Part shown: positions 46,475 to 52,591 of the stretch, piece after piece
Layout: each line of letters starts with the position of its first letter
How positions within the stretch are numbered: position 1 is the first letter of the stretch
Virus record (IMG/VR): IMGVR_UViG_3300020447_000001
Span: 1-64,000 of that record
Source: a virus
Reading direction: 5' to 3' (one strand)
Length of the DNA stretch: 64,000 nt
Notes under the pieces: generated by a model
Seen by the model: the letters and a program-made list of their open reading frames with translations, nothing else
Databases searched by the model: none
What the model was told of the DNA's origin: nothing
Translations under genes and position numbers: made by a program

Positions 46475-46484
46475 TACAATTTAA
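46468..46484 (+). repeat. 17-nt motif TAAATAGTACAATTTAA, copy 2
   Basis: Identical to 2349-2365. Here it covers the stop codon of the upstream gene and ends 16 bases before the lipoprotein start codon. Confidence 0.5.
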
Positions 46485-46500
46485 CAGGGAGGGACTAGTG

Positions 46501-46641
46501 ATGATTTCACGGATGATACTTATCGTTTTACTTCTGTTCGCTTCGGGATGTGCAACCACCACGAACTTCACTGTGAAGCAAGTGGTCCCGGAGCATCACC
46601 TGTCGTGGGAAGTTTGCCACGGTGTTACAAGGACTTGGTAA
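46501..46641 (+). CDS. Small phage lipoprotein
   Basis: A 46-residue protein, too short for many gene finders. It has M-I-S-R, a hydrophobic run, and the lipobox ASGC with the lipidated Cys at residue 17, leaving a mature peptide of 30 residues (CATTTNFTVKQ...). GGGAGGGA sits seven bases before the ATG. Small lipoproteins of phages act as outer-membrane spanins (Rz1) or as receptor-blocking superinfection exclusion proteins (Llp of T5). It is far from the lysis cassette, which favours exclusion, but this is inference. Confidence 0.68.
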   Translation: MISRMILIVLLLFASGCATTTNFTVKQVVPEHHLSWEVCHGVTRTW

Positions 46642-46653
46642 GGAGGACAACTC

Positions 46654-47025
46654 ATGAGCGAAGAAGAGTATGTTGGTTTTAAAGGAGTAGTAGAGTATCT
46701 AAAAGGTGGAGTCCCCGGCGCAGGAAAAAGTCACGCCATTAAATGTGTTGCTGGAGAATATAATAAGGTCGTTGAGACTGACAAGAACTTGTCTCGGGCG
46801 ATTGACATGCTGGAAAAGTGGGCGGGAAAAGGAGGCCGATTCATTCTGTTATATGAACAGCTCAGGGAAGAAGGCCTGAATCAGGAAGAGGCCATGAAAG
46901 TGGTCAAAGAAGAAGTAGAGATTCAAAAGTTAGAAGCAAAGGGCATGACTCGGAGTGATGCCCAGGGGGTGGTGGAGCTTAACGATCCAAATCACCCAAG
47001 TAACAAGGGACGCAAAAACACCTAA
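46654..47025 (+). CDS. Miniature, internally deleted copy of the Ycf46-like AAA ATPase
   Basis: A 123-residue protein derived from the ATPase encoded at 52588-54486. GFKGVVEYLKG corresponds to GFEGVKDYMRRG of the large protein. GVPGAGKSHAIKCVAGE corresponds to its Walker A region. TDKNLSRAIDMLEKW corresponds to TDKNLSRMLKTIE. The pieces between are missing and the Walker B motif is absent. At DNA level 24 bases are identical (46773-46796 and 53850-53873). The second half is a charged helical extension not found in the parent. AAGGAGG precedes the ATG, so it is probably translated. It could bind ATP or the ATPase ring and poison it, or be a decaying duplicate. Confidence 0.75.
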   Translation: MSEEEYVGFKGVVEYLKGGVPGAGKSHAIKCVAGEYNKVVETDKNLSRAIDMLEKWAGKGGRFILLYEQLREEGLNQEEAMKVVKEEVEIQKLEAKGMTRSDAQGVVELNDPNHPSNKGRKNT

Positions 47026-47045
47026 ATTTTGGGTGTTTTTGCGTC
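47009..47045 (+). terminator. Perfect 14-bp hairpin at the gene end
   Basis: GACGCAAAAACACC (47009-47022) pairs with GGTGTTTTTGCGTC (47032-47045). It contains the stop codon of the preceding gene in its loop. No T-run follows directly; a second hairpin GGGAATCC/GGATTCCC (47059-47077) comes next. Confidence 0.6.
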
Positions 47046-47077
47046 ATTATTATATGAAGGGAATCCTTAGGATTCCC

Positions 47078-47100
47078 AGGCCCTTTATCGGGCCTTTTTT
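47078..47100 (+). terminator. Rho-independent terminator, copy 1 of an identical pair
   Basis: AGGCCC-TTTATC-GGGCCT followed by a T-run. The same hairpin and tail appear at 47453-47474. Confidence 0.82.
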
Positions 47101-47102
47101 AT

Positions 47103-47452
47103 TACTTTGGCAACTAGCTGCCGAAGGCCTGCTCGGGCGCGGAGTATATACAGTTTAAATGCCAGTCCCTAGGTCCTGGCTGTCCGTGTGACCATTAGGC
47201 GAGCCTCTGAGCTCAAGAGCACGGAGCAGCAGCATGTGAAGAGAAATCATGCTGCAAATCTTCAACACACGAGATCGACCGTGGTAGGAATGACAGCGTA
47301 AAGCTGCCTTCCACGGGGGATGCTGTACGACGTAAGTGCCCGTGAGGAAATGTACTCCTCTATGGCCAAACGTGCAGATAATGGAAGTGTGCTCTGGGGT
47401 CGCCAAGCTGGGCGTTAAACGTAGCTAGTGTGACACTTCTTTTACTTTCACT
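47103..47452 (+). ncRNA. Candidate structured non-coding RNA
   Basis: 350 bases with no credible gene, bounded by two identical terminators. Many local inverted repeats occur. GCAGCATG/CATGCTGC pairs at 47229-47236 and 47248-47255. CCGTGG/CCACGG (47279-47284 / 47311-47316) encloses AGG/CCT and CAGC-GTAAA-GCTG. Others are GAGG/CCTC near 47344-47360, CGCC/GGCG at 47401-47414 and AGTG/CACT near 47428-47438. A promoter is not clear. The density of nested stems suggests a functional RNA. It does not look like a tRNA or tmRNA to me, and I cannot assign it to a known class. Confidence 0.5.
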
Positions 47453-47474
47453 GGCCCTTTATCGGGCCTTTTTT
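47453..47474 (+). terminator. Rho-independent terminator, copy 2 of an identical pair
   Basis: GGCCC-TTTATC-GGGCC and a T-run. It closes the candidate RNA region and lies about 27 bases before the next gene. Confidence 0.82.
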
Positions 47475-47501
47475 ATTACCTTTTAGCAAGGAGAGCTTGA
47501 G

Positions 47502-47780
47502 ATGAAAGTAGCAATATTTGGGAGCCGAGGATGTTGTGGATACAAAGTGACCGTAAGCGAGGATCGGTTGGAAGCCACGCTGGAGGCCATTAGGGCGGCG
47601 GGAGCGGAAGATATTTCGCACCTCATTAGACACACTAGTGAGCCGTGTGACGATCCCGTGCTCAATGACAACAAAAAGCTTGTGCCACTTCCACGCTATG
47701 TCGCCCACACGTGGGCTGACATCTCTTTCACATGTACGGAAGAGATTTACGACCGCCTGAAAGATGGCGGAACATTTTAG
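47502..47780 (+). CDS. Small accessory protein
   Basis: A 92-residue protein with an AGCAAGGAGAG site. It opens MKVAIFGSRGCCGYKVTV, the start of a Rossmann-like strand-loop, then a helix (EDRLEATLEAIRAAGAEDISHLI). The opening resembles small nucleotide- or sugar-nucleotide-binding folds such as SLOG-like proteins (IFGSRG), but it is short and the resemblance is limited. Function unknown. Confidence 0.5.
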   Translation: MKVAIFGSRGCCGYKVTVSEDRLEATLEAIRAAGAEDISHLIRHTSEPCDDPVLNDNKKLVPLPRYVAHTWADISFTCTEEIYDRLKDGGTF

Positions 47781-47934
47781 CCTGATGGGCTTGAGTTTAC
47801 GCTGCGATCGTGGAGATGACACCTGTAAGTCCTTCAAAGTATGGCTGTAGTGGAGCTAGAAACGATCCGGAAGTCTTAGCTAGTCTTGCGGGGGATACAA
47901 CGGGTAAGGCTTTATCCCATGCTTTGTCGCGGGT

Positions 47935-47965
47935 GTTGCAGGGTTCGACTCCCTGCCGTGGCATC
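47935..47965 (+). ncRNA. tRNA-like T-arm, full cloverleaf not found
   Basis: CAGGGTTCGACTCCCTG is a perfect T-arm: 5-bp stem with loop TTCGACT. CCGTGGCA follows where the acceptor strand would be. Possible 5' partners upstream (GCTGTAG at 47844, GCTGCGA at 47801) pair at only six of seven positions and give unusual lengths. It may be a degraded tRNA, a tRNA-like element, or an odd tRNA. The 202-base gap from 47781 to 47982 holds nothing else I can call. Confidence 0.3.
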
Positions 47966-47982
47966 TTTTAGGGGGGGCAAAT

Positions 47983-48069
47983 ATGAGCGGAAAAAGAGCT
48001 GGATGTATTTGGGTAGCAATAGAACTGACGATTTTCGTTATCGTTTTGTTGTACTTTATGACACTTTAA
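47983..48069 (+). CDS. Tiny membrane protein (28 residues)
   Basis: ATG at 47983 behind a GGGGGGG ribosome site. The peptide is MSGKRAGCIWVAIELTIFVI followed by VLLYFMTL, a basic start then one membrane span (about residues 8-27). A terminator follows. Single-span peptides of this size in phages often alter host membrane proteins. Function unknown; codes for a plausible peptide with good signals, but not proven to be translated. Confidence 0.5.
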   Translation: MSGKRAGCIWVAIELTIFVIVLLYFMTL

Positions 48070-48087
48070 TTATTATTCTTTTCATAC

Positions 48088-48123
48088 CCCGCCCCAGGAA
48101 AATCTTCTTGGGGCGGGTCTTTT
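48088..48123 (+). terminator. Rho-independent terminator
   Basis: CCCGCCCCA (48088-48096) pairs with TGGGGCGGG (48109-48117), then TCTTTT. The GCAAGGAG site of the next gene begins right after. Confidence 0.88.
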
Positions 48124-48137
48124 GCAAGGAGAAAGAT

Positions 48138-48257
48138 ATGCGTCGTTCTGGTTATGCGCTTCCGGAAGCAATTATGGGTGTGATACTGGTAACTTTGGTA
48201 TTCACCGCAGGCATAGGCGTATACCGCCTTGTCTGCACGGTTCTCGGAAGTCTCTAG
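48138..48257 (+). CDS. Prepilin-like 39-residue membrane peptide
   Basis: Start ATG 48138 behind GCAAGGAGAAAG. The longer open frame from 47886 runs across a terminator and the tRNA-like element and is not credible. The peptide begins MRRSG-YALPE, followed by about 22 hydrophobic residues. This matches a type IV prepilin signal: a short basic leader ending in Gly, then an aromatic +1 residue, Glu at +5 and a hydrophobic helix. Without a globular domain it would be an isolated pilin stem. It might be cut by prepilin peptidase and disturb pilus assembly. The match might also be chance in a small membrane protein. Confidence 0.6.
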   Translation: MRRSGYALPEAIMGVILVTLVFTAGIGVYRLVCTVLGSL

Positions 48258-48276
48258 TTTAAGTTTTTAATGTTGT

Positions 48277-48314
48277 AGCCCGGTAGCGTCTTCGGATTCT
48301 ACCGGGCTTTTTTT
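48277..48314 (+). terminator. Rho-independent terminator
   Basis: AGCCCGGTAG (48277-48286) pairs with CTACCGGGCT (48299-48308), followed by TTTTTT. Confidence 0.9.
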
Positions 48315-48338
48315 ATTCCTAATTCGAAAGGATCGAAA

Positions 48339-48695
48339 ATGTGTACTCATGAGAAAGGTACTTGTGTACGTTGTGCGACAGAGGAGCAGGTTGAAGCCGA
48401 AGCACGGCTAGGCGAACGTCTAGACTCCCACACTGCGAAGTTTATGCTGCGGAATCTCAGCAATGGCGTTCCGGCCACCGTCGATCGGTTTATAAAGTCC
48501 CCAGCCGTCGTATTGGAGCCTTTGCTGCCTACAGCTAGCTTGGCCAATGGTCAAGCGAGCTTGCCAAACGAGGCCCAGCCGCTTTCTAGTTTTGTATCGG
48601 CAGCTAGAGAACAAAAGCACATTTCTGATCGCACTGTGCGAGCAGACGAGTGGTGGGACAAAGTCCAAACGGAGAGAGGAGTAGGGGTAGCATGA
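48339..48695 (+). CDS. Small accessory protein with Cys-x2-Cys
   Basis: A 118-residue protein opening MCTHEKGTCVRCATEEQVEAEARLGERL: C-H...C-x2-C may bind zinc. The rest is helical with a Pro-rich middle. AAAGGATCG lies upstream. It overlaps the next start (ATGA). No family recognised. Confidence 0.5.
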   Translation: MCTHEKGTCVRCATEEQVEAEARLGERLDSHTAKFMLRNLSNGVPATVDRFIKSPAVVLEPLLPTASLANGQASLPNEAQPLSSFVSAAREQKHISDRTVRADEWWDKVQTERGVGVA

Positions 48696-48976
48696 CAAAG
48701 GCAACTACTAATGGAAGAGGTTTGTGTCTAAGCCAGACCTCGAAAGAGGACGTGATCGTGCGTCCATCCCAAGACTTCTTGGTCGCATATTTTACGTGCG
48801 ACATGAACCTCTCACGAGAGGAAGCAGAAGCAGAAGCAAGTAAGTTAATCTTGCTCCAAACGTTACGGATAAAAACAATTGGAGCCCGAACAAAGCAGCT
48901 TTTTCAGGGGGAGAAAGCCGTACAGGTAATTAGAGTTCCTGCCGGAAAAGATGTTGTAGAATTGTCCCCGGTTTAA
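48692..48976 (+). CDS. Small accessory protein
   Basis: A 94-residue protein from ATG 48692, coupled to the gene before it; a longer frame from 48650 has no ribosome site. Helices dominate (SREEAEAEASKLILLQTLRIKT), with a strand-like end. Function unknown. Confidence 0.5.
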   Translation: MTKATTNGRGLCLSQTSKEDVIVRPSQDFLVAYFTCDMNLSREEAEAEASKLILLQTLRIKTIGARTKQLFQGEKAVQVIRVPAGKDVVELSPV

Positions 48977-48999
48977 CTATTTTTGCAAGGAGAAAAAGA

Positions 49000-49242
49000 A
49001 TGGCTACGCAGAAGAAAAAGGCTACAAAAAGTTCGTTCGTAAATGGTGTAGAGACTGGCGAGGAACTTATCCAGCAAACGGCTGGGATTCTTGTTGGTGT
49101 TACTAAAGTGTTTGTAAATACTACTGTGGTGGCACCACTGCGATACGTCGCAACTGTCGCTCAGGCATCTCTTCCAGTTAAGTCGAGTGGGAAGCGGCGA
49201 AAACCGTTTTCGTACACACCACGACGTAATCGAGTAAAATAG
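49000..49242 (+). CDS. Small basic protein
   Basis: An 80-residue protein behind GCAAGGAG. Both ends are basic (ATQKKKATKSS, GKRRKPFSYTPRRNRVK) around a hydrophobic middle (residues 26-60) without a clear membrane span. The ends could bind nucleic acid or membrane phospholipid. Unknown function. Confidence 0.5.
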   Translation: MATQKKKATKSSFVNGVETGEELIQQTAGILVGVTKVFVNTTVVAPLRYVATVAQASLPVKSSGKRRKPFSYTPRRNRVK

Positions 49243-49262
49243 GGCAATGCCAAGAGGTATTG

Positions 49263-49333
49263 TCGTCCTGCATGGAATCGCGGATAAACTGTAAGGAACA
49301 TTTCCCCAGTTTGCTACGTTCCATGCAGGACGA
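49263..49333 (+). other. Nested palindromic hairpin
   Basis: A perfect 15-bp inverted repeat TCGTCCTGCATGGAA / TTCCATGCAGGACGA (49263-49277, 49319-49333) encloses AAACTG/CAGTTT (49286-49291, 49307-49312), which encloses GGAA-CAT-TTCC. There is no T-run. It lies alone in a 155-base gap. It could be a stable RNA, an operator-like or replication-related site, or a remnant of a small mobile hairpin. Confidence 0.6.
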
Positions 49334-49397
49334 GAGGTTTGTAATATGTTACATTATTGTACCTTACCTTTAGCTATCAGTGAAAAGGAGACATTAA

Positions 49398-49712
49398 ATG
49401 TCCTTAAAAGTAGTAGAGTCAGCGTCAAAGATAACTTCAGATACTACCGCAACTGTTGTTGTCGAAAGTGATTTGCGAGACGGCAAAGCTCATTATGAGC
49501 TAGAACTAAAAGGCTGGGAAACGGCAAGAGACTGGGCGAACAAGAACGGTATCTCTAGTCCGGGTCTTGGCAATACTACACAATCTCCGTACGCAGTAAA
49601 TCATAAAGGCGAAGAGATCGGAACTGAACAATACAATCTTCCGCCAGAATCCCCTGAGCGGCAGGCTACGGCATATCGTATAGATGTTACAGTGCATGGC
49701 CGTATGCGATGA
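49398..49712 (+). CDS. Hypothetical protein
   Basis: A 104-residue protein with AAAGGAG upstream, first of a chain of overlapping genes. It is strand-rich at both ends (TTATVVVESDLRDGKAHYELELKG, AYRIDVTVHGRMR). Ends in an ATGA overlap. No family recognised. Confidence 0.5.
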   Translation: MSLKVVESASKITSDTTATVVVESDLRDGKAHYELELKGWETARDWANKNGISSPGLGNTTQSPYAVNHKGEEIGTEQYNLPPESPERQATAYRIDVTVHGRMR

Positions 49713-50170
49713 CTGTTGATCAGTGGCGAAAATGTCTAACAGTTCTAGACGAGAGCCAATCTAAACGGCTGCTCAAAAGTTTAGACATTATTGTTTCACC
49801 AGAAGATGAGTTAGAGCCCTTGGTAGGACTAAAGATGGCCGTGGCAGATTGGGTCTCGCATCTGGGGTTATTCACGGACGCACAGATATACCAACTATTA
49901 TCTGCTATTGACAATCCGTTAAAATCTCTCGCAAATACACTTAATGATACAGAAGTTCCTGTGTTTACTTTAGTGATATGTGATGGTCGTTGGGCGTCAT
50001 GCTCCGGTAAAGAACGTTTCTTTGATCTGCAAGAGTACGAAGAAGTAGAGCAATTACCCGAGTATAGTATTACACATATTATGTGTGATGTGACGCAATT
50101 ATACGCTAGAATGGAATATCGCGTTAATCGCATGGGGAAGGGCAAGGAAGCTCCGGATGTTAACAACTAA
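49709..50170 (+). CDS. Hypothetical protein
   Basis: A 153-residue protein coupled to neighbours at both ends. Helical first half (DEAQ-like QSKRLLKSLDIIVSPEDELEPLVGLKM), then a beta segment (VPVFTLVICDGRWASCSG). No family recognised. Confidence 0.5.
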   Translation: MTVDQWRKCLTVLDESQSKRLLKSLDIIVSPEDELEPLVGLKMAVADWVSHLGLFTDAQIYQLLSAIDNPLKSLANTLNDTEVPVFTLVICDGRWASCSGKERFFDLQEYEEVEQLPEYSITHIMCDVTQLYARMEYRVNRMGKGKEAPDVNN

Positions 50171-50927
50171 AGCTGCAAACTTGTTAATGCGTTCGGCTAC
50201 GTCAAGAGCTGCGACGCCCAATACACGTGCGGTTTTACGGTCTTTTCTAGGATCGGACGAGACGTACGCCACAGTTCTGTTATTACTATTAACAGACAAG
50301 TACGGTCATGAAGCTTTAGAATGGTCACCGTCCACTATTCGAATGCAGCTGGAAGAAGATTTTTCCGTTACGTTACCAGACAGTAATTTGGACAAGCTGA
50401 TGTCTGCAATTACTGTTGTTACCACAAACTATTTCTACCAGGACCCCATCAGATTTGTAGAGTTGTGTAACATCTTTAGCGGCGATAGCGCAGAACACGA
50501 TGAATTTGATCCTGCGGATGTCTCTGAAATTCTTTGGGGCATCTCAGAAGCATTTTTGTTATGGCCACCGGAACAAGAAGATGCTCCTTATGACACACAC
50601 TTCTCTAAGGAAATAATTGAGTACATACGACAAACACTTACTGAAGAGGGGTTCTTAAAGGCCCCTGATGTATTAAACGTATCCGGGCTAGACGAAACAT
50701 CGTTTGTTCGAGATACATGGTCAGATGACCCGGAAATGTACCAGGCAATTTATGAACTCCAGCAACAAAAAATGGACGACATGAAAATGTTCTTGTACAA
50801 TAATTTCCGTGATTTACACGAACAATTACGGGTCCTTCCAATTGAGGAGGGGGATAAGGAAGCGTTAATGAAACGAATTTCAGCTGGAGAAGAACATGTC
50901 CAATCCAAATATACCGCCGACCCCTGA
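50157..50927 (+). CDS. Hypothetical helical protein
   Basis: A 256-residue helical protein overlapping the previous gene by 14 bases. Hydrophobic helix TYATVLLLLLTDKYGHEALEW near residue 35. Acidic middle (SGDSAEHDEFDPADVSEILWG). Its 3' end overlaps the acidic mini-protein gene. No family recognised. Confidence 0.5.
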   Translation: MLTTKAANLLMRSATSRAATPNTRAVLRSFLGSDETYATVLLLLLTDKYGHEALEWSPSTIRMQLEEDFSVTLPDSNLDKLMSAITVVTTNYFYQDPIRFVELCNIFSGDSAEHDEFDPADVSEILWGISEAFLLWPPEQEDAPYDTHFSKEIIEYIRQTLTEEGFLKAPDVLNVSGLDETSFVRDTWSDDPEMYQAIYELQQQKMDDMKMFLYNNFRDLHEQLRVLPIEEGDKEALMKRISAGEEHVQSKYTADP

Positions 50928-51051
50928 TAACTACGACGACGAAGAGTCTTGGGCCTACGAGTGGGATGATGCGTGGGATGACGTGTTAGACACGCTGGAA
51001 TTCGAAGACGAAGAAGAGGACGAAGGCGAGGACGAAGGCGAGGATTTTTAA
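50896..51051 (+). CDS. Highly acidic 51-residue protein
   Basis: ATG 50896 behind GGAGAAG, overlapping the end of the preceding gene in another frame. Of 51 residues 24 are Asp or Glu, and there is no Lys or Arg (for example FEDEEEDEGEDEGEDF). Strongly acidic small phage proteins often mimic DNA and block DNA-binding proteins such as restriction enzymes or nucleoid proteins. That is a suggestion from composition only. A terminator follows. Confidence 0.6.
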   Translation: MSNPNIPPTPDNYDDEESWAYEWDDAWDDVLDTLEFEDEEEDEGEDEGEDF

Positions 51052-51069
51052 TCCAAGAAATTTGGCATG

Positions 51070-51105
51070 AAGCCTGCACACCGTTTGGTTTGCGGGCTTT
51101 TTTTT
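51070..51105 (+). terminator. Rho-independent terminator
   Basis: AAGCCTGCA (51070-51078) pairs with TGCGGGCTT (51091-51099) with one G-U pair, followed by a long T-run. Confidence 0.85.
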
Positions 51106-51116
51106 ATGGAGATACT

Positions 51117-51458
51117 ATGAGTGGAATAAACCGACGATATTTAAAAGCGATGGCTCAGAGGTTAGAAAAGGCAGGGTGGCTATTCACGTCAGAACCTGAG
51201 TTACCGAGAGAGTACGTGGTGGATCAAGCAGTCGAGTGCATGGGCGAGGAGTGGCAGGACAAAGCAGCTGTCGTTTGGGGAGTGGATGACATTCTTACAG
51301 CAGCGCACCCAGCCGACACGCCCGAATGGATGACTAAGAACGAAGCTACTGCAATTCTTTGTGAGGCAGTAAACCAACACGATCCAACACAGGGTATTAC
51401 CTGGGATATTATTGAGGCGTTAATCCAAGAGTTTAAAAACGAAAAGGAGAAGGTATGA
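51117..51458 (+). CDS. Hypothetical protein upstream of the ATPase module
   Basis: A 113-residue protein from ATG 51117, just after the terminator; a longer frame from 51090 would start inside the hairpin. Helical, acidic, with three Trp-rich turns (GWLFTSEPELPREYVVDQAVECMGEEW). It overlaps the DUF1257-like gene by four bases. No family recognised. Confidence 0.5.
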   Translation: MSGINRRYLKAMAQRLEKAGWLFTSEPELPREYVVDQAVECMGEEWQDKAAVVWGVDDILTAAHPADTPEWMTKNEATAILCEAVNQHDPTQGITWDIIEALIQEFKNEKEKV

Positions 51459-52195
51459 GTCATGTATCAGCTGGAAAGTATCCGGTCACAGATCTTGCGG
51501 CATTACTTCAGGCAGTGAAAGGGATGCCTGAGTACGGCATAGATGGATGTCCAGAACTCGAGCTAGTTAAACAAAACACGTACAAATGGTTCGGTAGTAT
51601 TGTGGGTGATTCTGCGCCTACGCCGGTCTACCAGCTCCAGGCCATGATCTACATGGTTAAAGATCTGGGGCTTTCGTGGGAAGAAGTACGAGAGTTAGCA
51701 AAAGGTGCTGGGGTAGAATTACCTGAAAGTCCTCTTCAGATTGAGGAGAATCCACTCGATCTGAATGAGACTCGCAAGCTCCTTCAAATAGCACAATTTA
51801 AGGAGGCGTTCGACAAGCAGAACGAGAAGATTGGTAAGGATGCTGAGTATGTTATTCGCTACAAGAAGGAGCACAGTAGAAGCTCCGAATCATACGAGAT
51901 CGGTGTGATCGAACATCCTGTTCGAAAAGGTGAGTATTGGTTGAGTGCCGACTACTGGCAAAACGGCCAGGGGTTGATGCGCGCCAAGGGTTTAGGCGGA
52001 GTGGTTCATGAAAGAAAAATGGAAGTTGGTCCCGACGGTAAAGAGACAGAAGTCGTTACCACAGAGTGGGGACAAGAGCTGAAGCAACGATATACCGCAG
52101 CGGCTACGGCCAACATAGCTAAACAAGCTGGAAGAAAGGTTAAGTCTGTTGAAAAGTTGCCTGACGGTAAAATATGTGTGGAGACAGAGGAATGA
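51455..52195 (+). CDS. DUF1257-like protein of the Ycf46 module
   Basis: A 246-residue protein. The start MSHVSAGKYPVTDLAALLQAVKGM matches DUF1257 proteins, which begin MSHFS-x-I with a following 'DLxALxxAL'. The C-terminus (LKQRYTAAATANIAKQAGRKVKSVEKLPDGKICVETEE) matches their ending 'QRYA...A...G..V...E.L.DG.I.V'. In cyanobacteria and other bacteria this family sits with DUF2997 and Ycf46 proteins; two genes on in this phage the same pair appears. Its biochemical role is not known. AAAAGGAGAAGG precedes the start. Assigned by pattern from memory. Confidence 0.6.
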   Translation: MSHVSAGKYPVTDLAALLQAVKGMPEYGIDGCPELELVKQNTYKWFGSIVGDSAPTPVYQLQAMIYMVKDLGLSWEEVRELAKGAGVELPESPLQIEENPLDLNETRKLLQIAQFKEAFDKQNEKIGKDAEYVIRYKKEHSRSSESYEIGVIEHPVRKGEYWLSADYWQNGQGLMRAKGLGGVVHERKMEVGPDGKETEVVTTEWGQELKQRYTAAATANIAKQAGRKVKSVEKLPDGKICVETEE

Positions 52196-52401
52196 CTTTT
52201 AAAGATCGGTACGTGTGGTTGACCGTTAAAGGCATTGAATTTTCAGCCAAGTTAGATGACAAGGGTGTTGTAGTGGACGCTTGGGAGGGCGATGAGTGTA
52301 TCGCATCTACCTGGAAAACATACCCAGAGTTTGGCGTAAGAGCTATGTTTTTCGATTCGCACGTACAACAACCTCTAAAGGAGGAAAAAGATGAGTCGTA
52401 A
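52192..52401 (+). CDS. Small hypothetical protein in the Ycf46 module
   Basis: A 69-residue protein from ATG 52192, coupled to the DUF1257-like gene (ATGA). Strands with many aromatic residues (RYVWLTVKGIEFSAKLDDKGVVVDAWEG), ending in charged EEKDES, inside which the next gene starts. No family recognised. Confidence 0.5.
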   Translation: MTFKDRYVWLTVKGIEFSAKLDDKGVVVDAWEGDECIASTWKTYPEFGVRAMFFDSHVQQPLKEEKDES

Positions 52402-52591
52402 GAAAGTATTGATAACGATTGCGAAAAACGGGGACATAGAAAGTATTCAACCCGTAGGATATTCGGGACCAAATGCCTGTTACAAGGCTACTGAACCGTT
52501 TGATAAGGCGTTAGCTCCTAATACTAAAACAGACAAAAAGACACCGGACTATTATAAATCCGAAGCAAACAAATTGAGGGAGACAGAATGA
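52391..52591 (+). CDS. DUF2997-like protein of the Ycf46 module
   Basis: A 66-residue protein, MSRKKVLITIAKNGDIESIQPVGYSGPNACYKATEPFDKAL. DUF2997 members have the same layout: a first strand pair 'I-x-I-x-x-x-G-x-[VI]', then 'G-x-x-G-x-x-C' and a helix with 'T-x-x-[LF]-x-x-x-L', ending near 65 residues. AAAGGAGG lies before the start. It overlaps both neighbours slightly, so stoichiometric production with the ATPase is likely. Confidence 0.6.
   Translation: MSRKKVLITIAKNGDIESIQPVGYSGPNACYKATEPFDKALAPNTKTDKKTPDYYKSEANKLRETE

Noticed and set aside
47155-47406. 83-codon frame on the minus strand
   Set aside because: No ribosome site, against the local gene direction, and it lies over strong inverted repeats better explained as RNA structure.
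47886-48137. Long 5' extension of the 39-residue pilin-like gene
   Set aside because: It would run through the T-arm, the 28-residue gene and a terminator; the ATG at 48138 has a strong ribosome site.
49720-50166. 148-codon minus-strand frame
   Set aside because: Opposite to an operon-like gene with coupled starts; composition looks like an antisense shadow.
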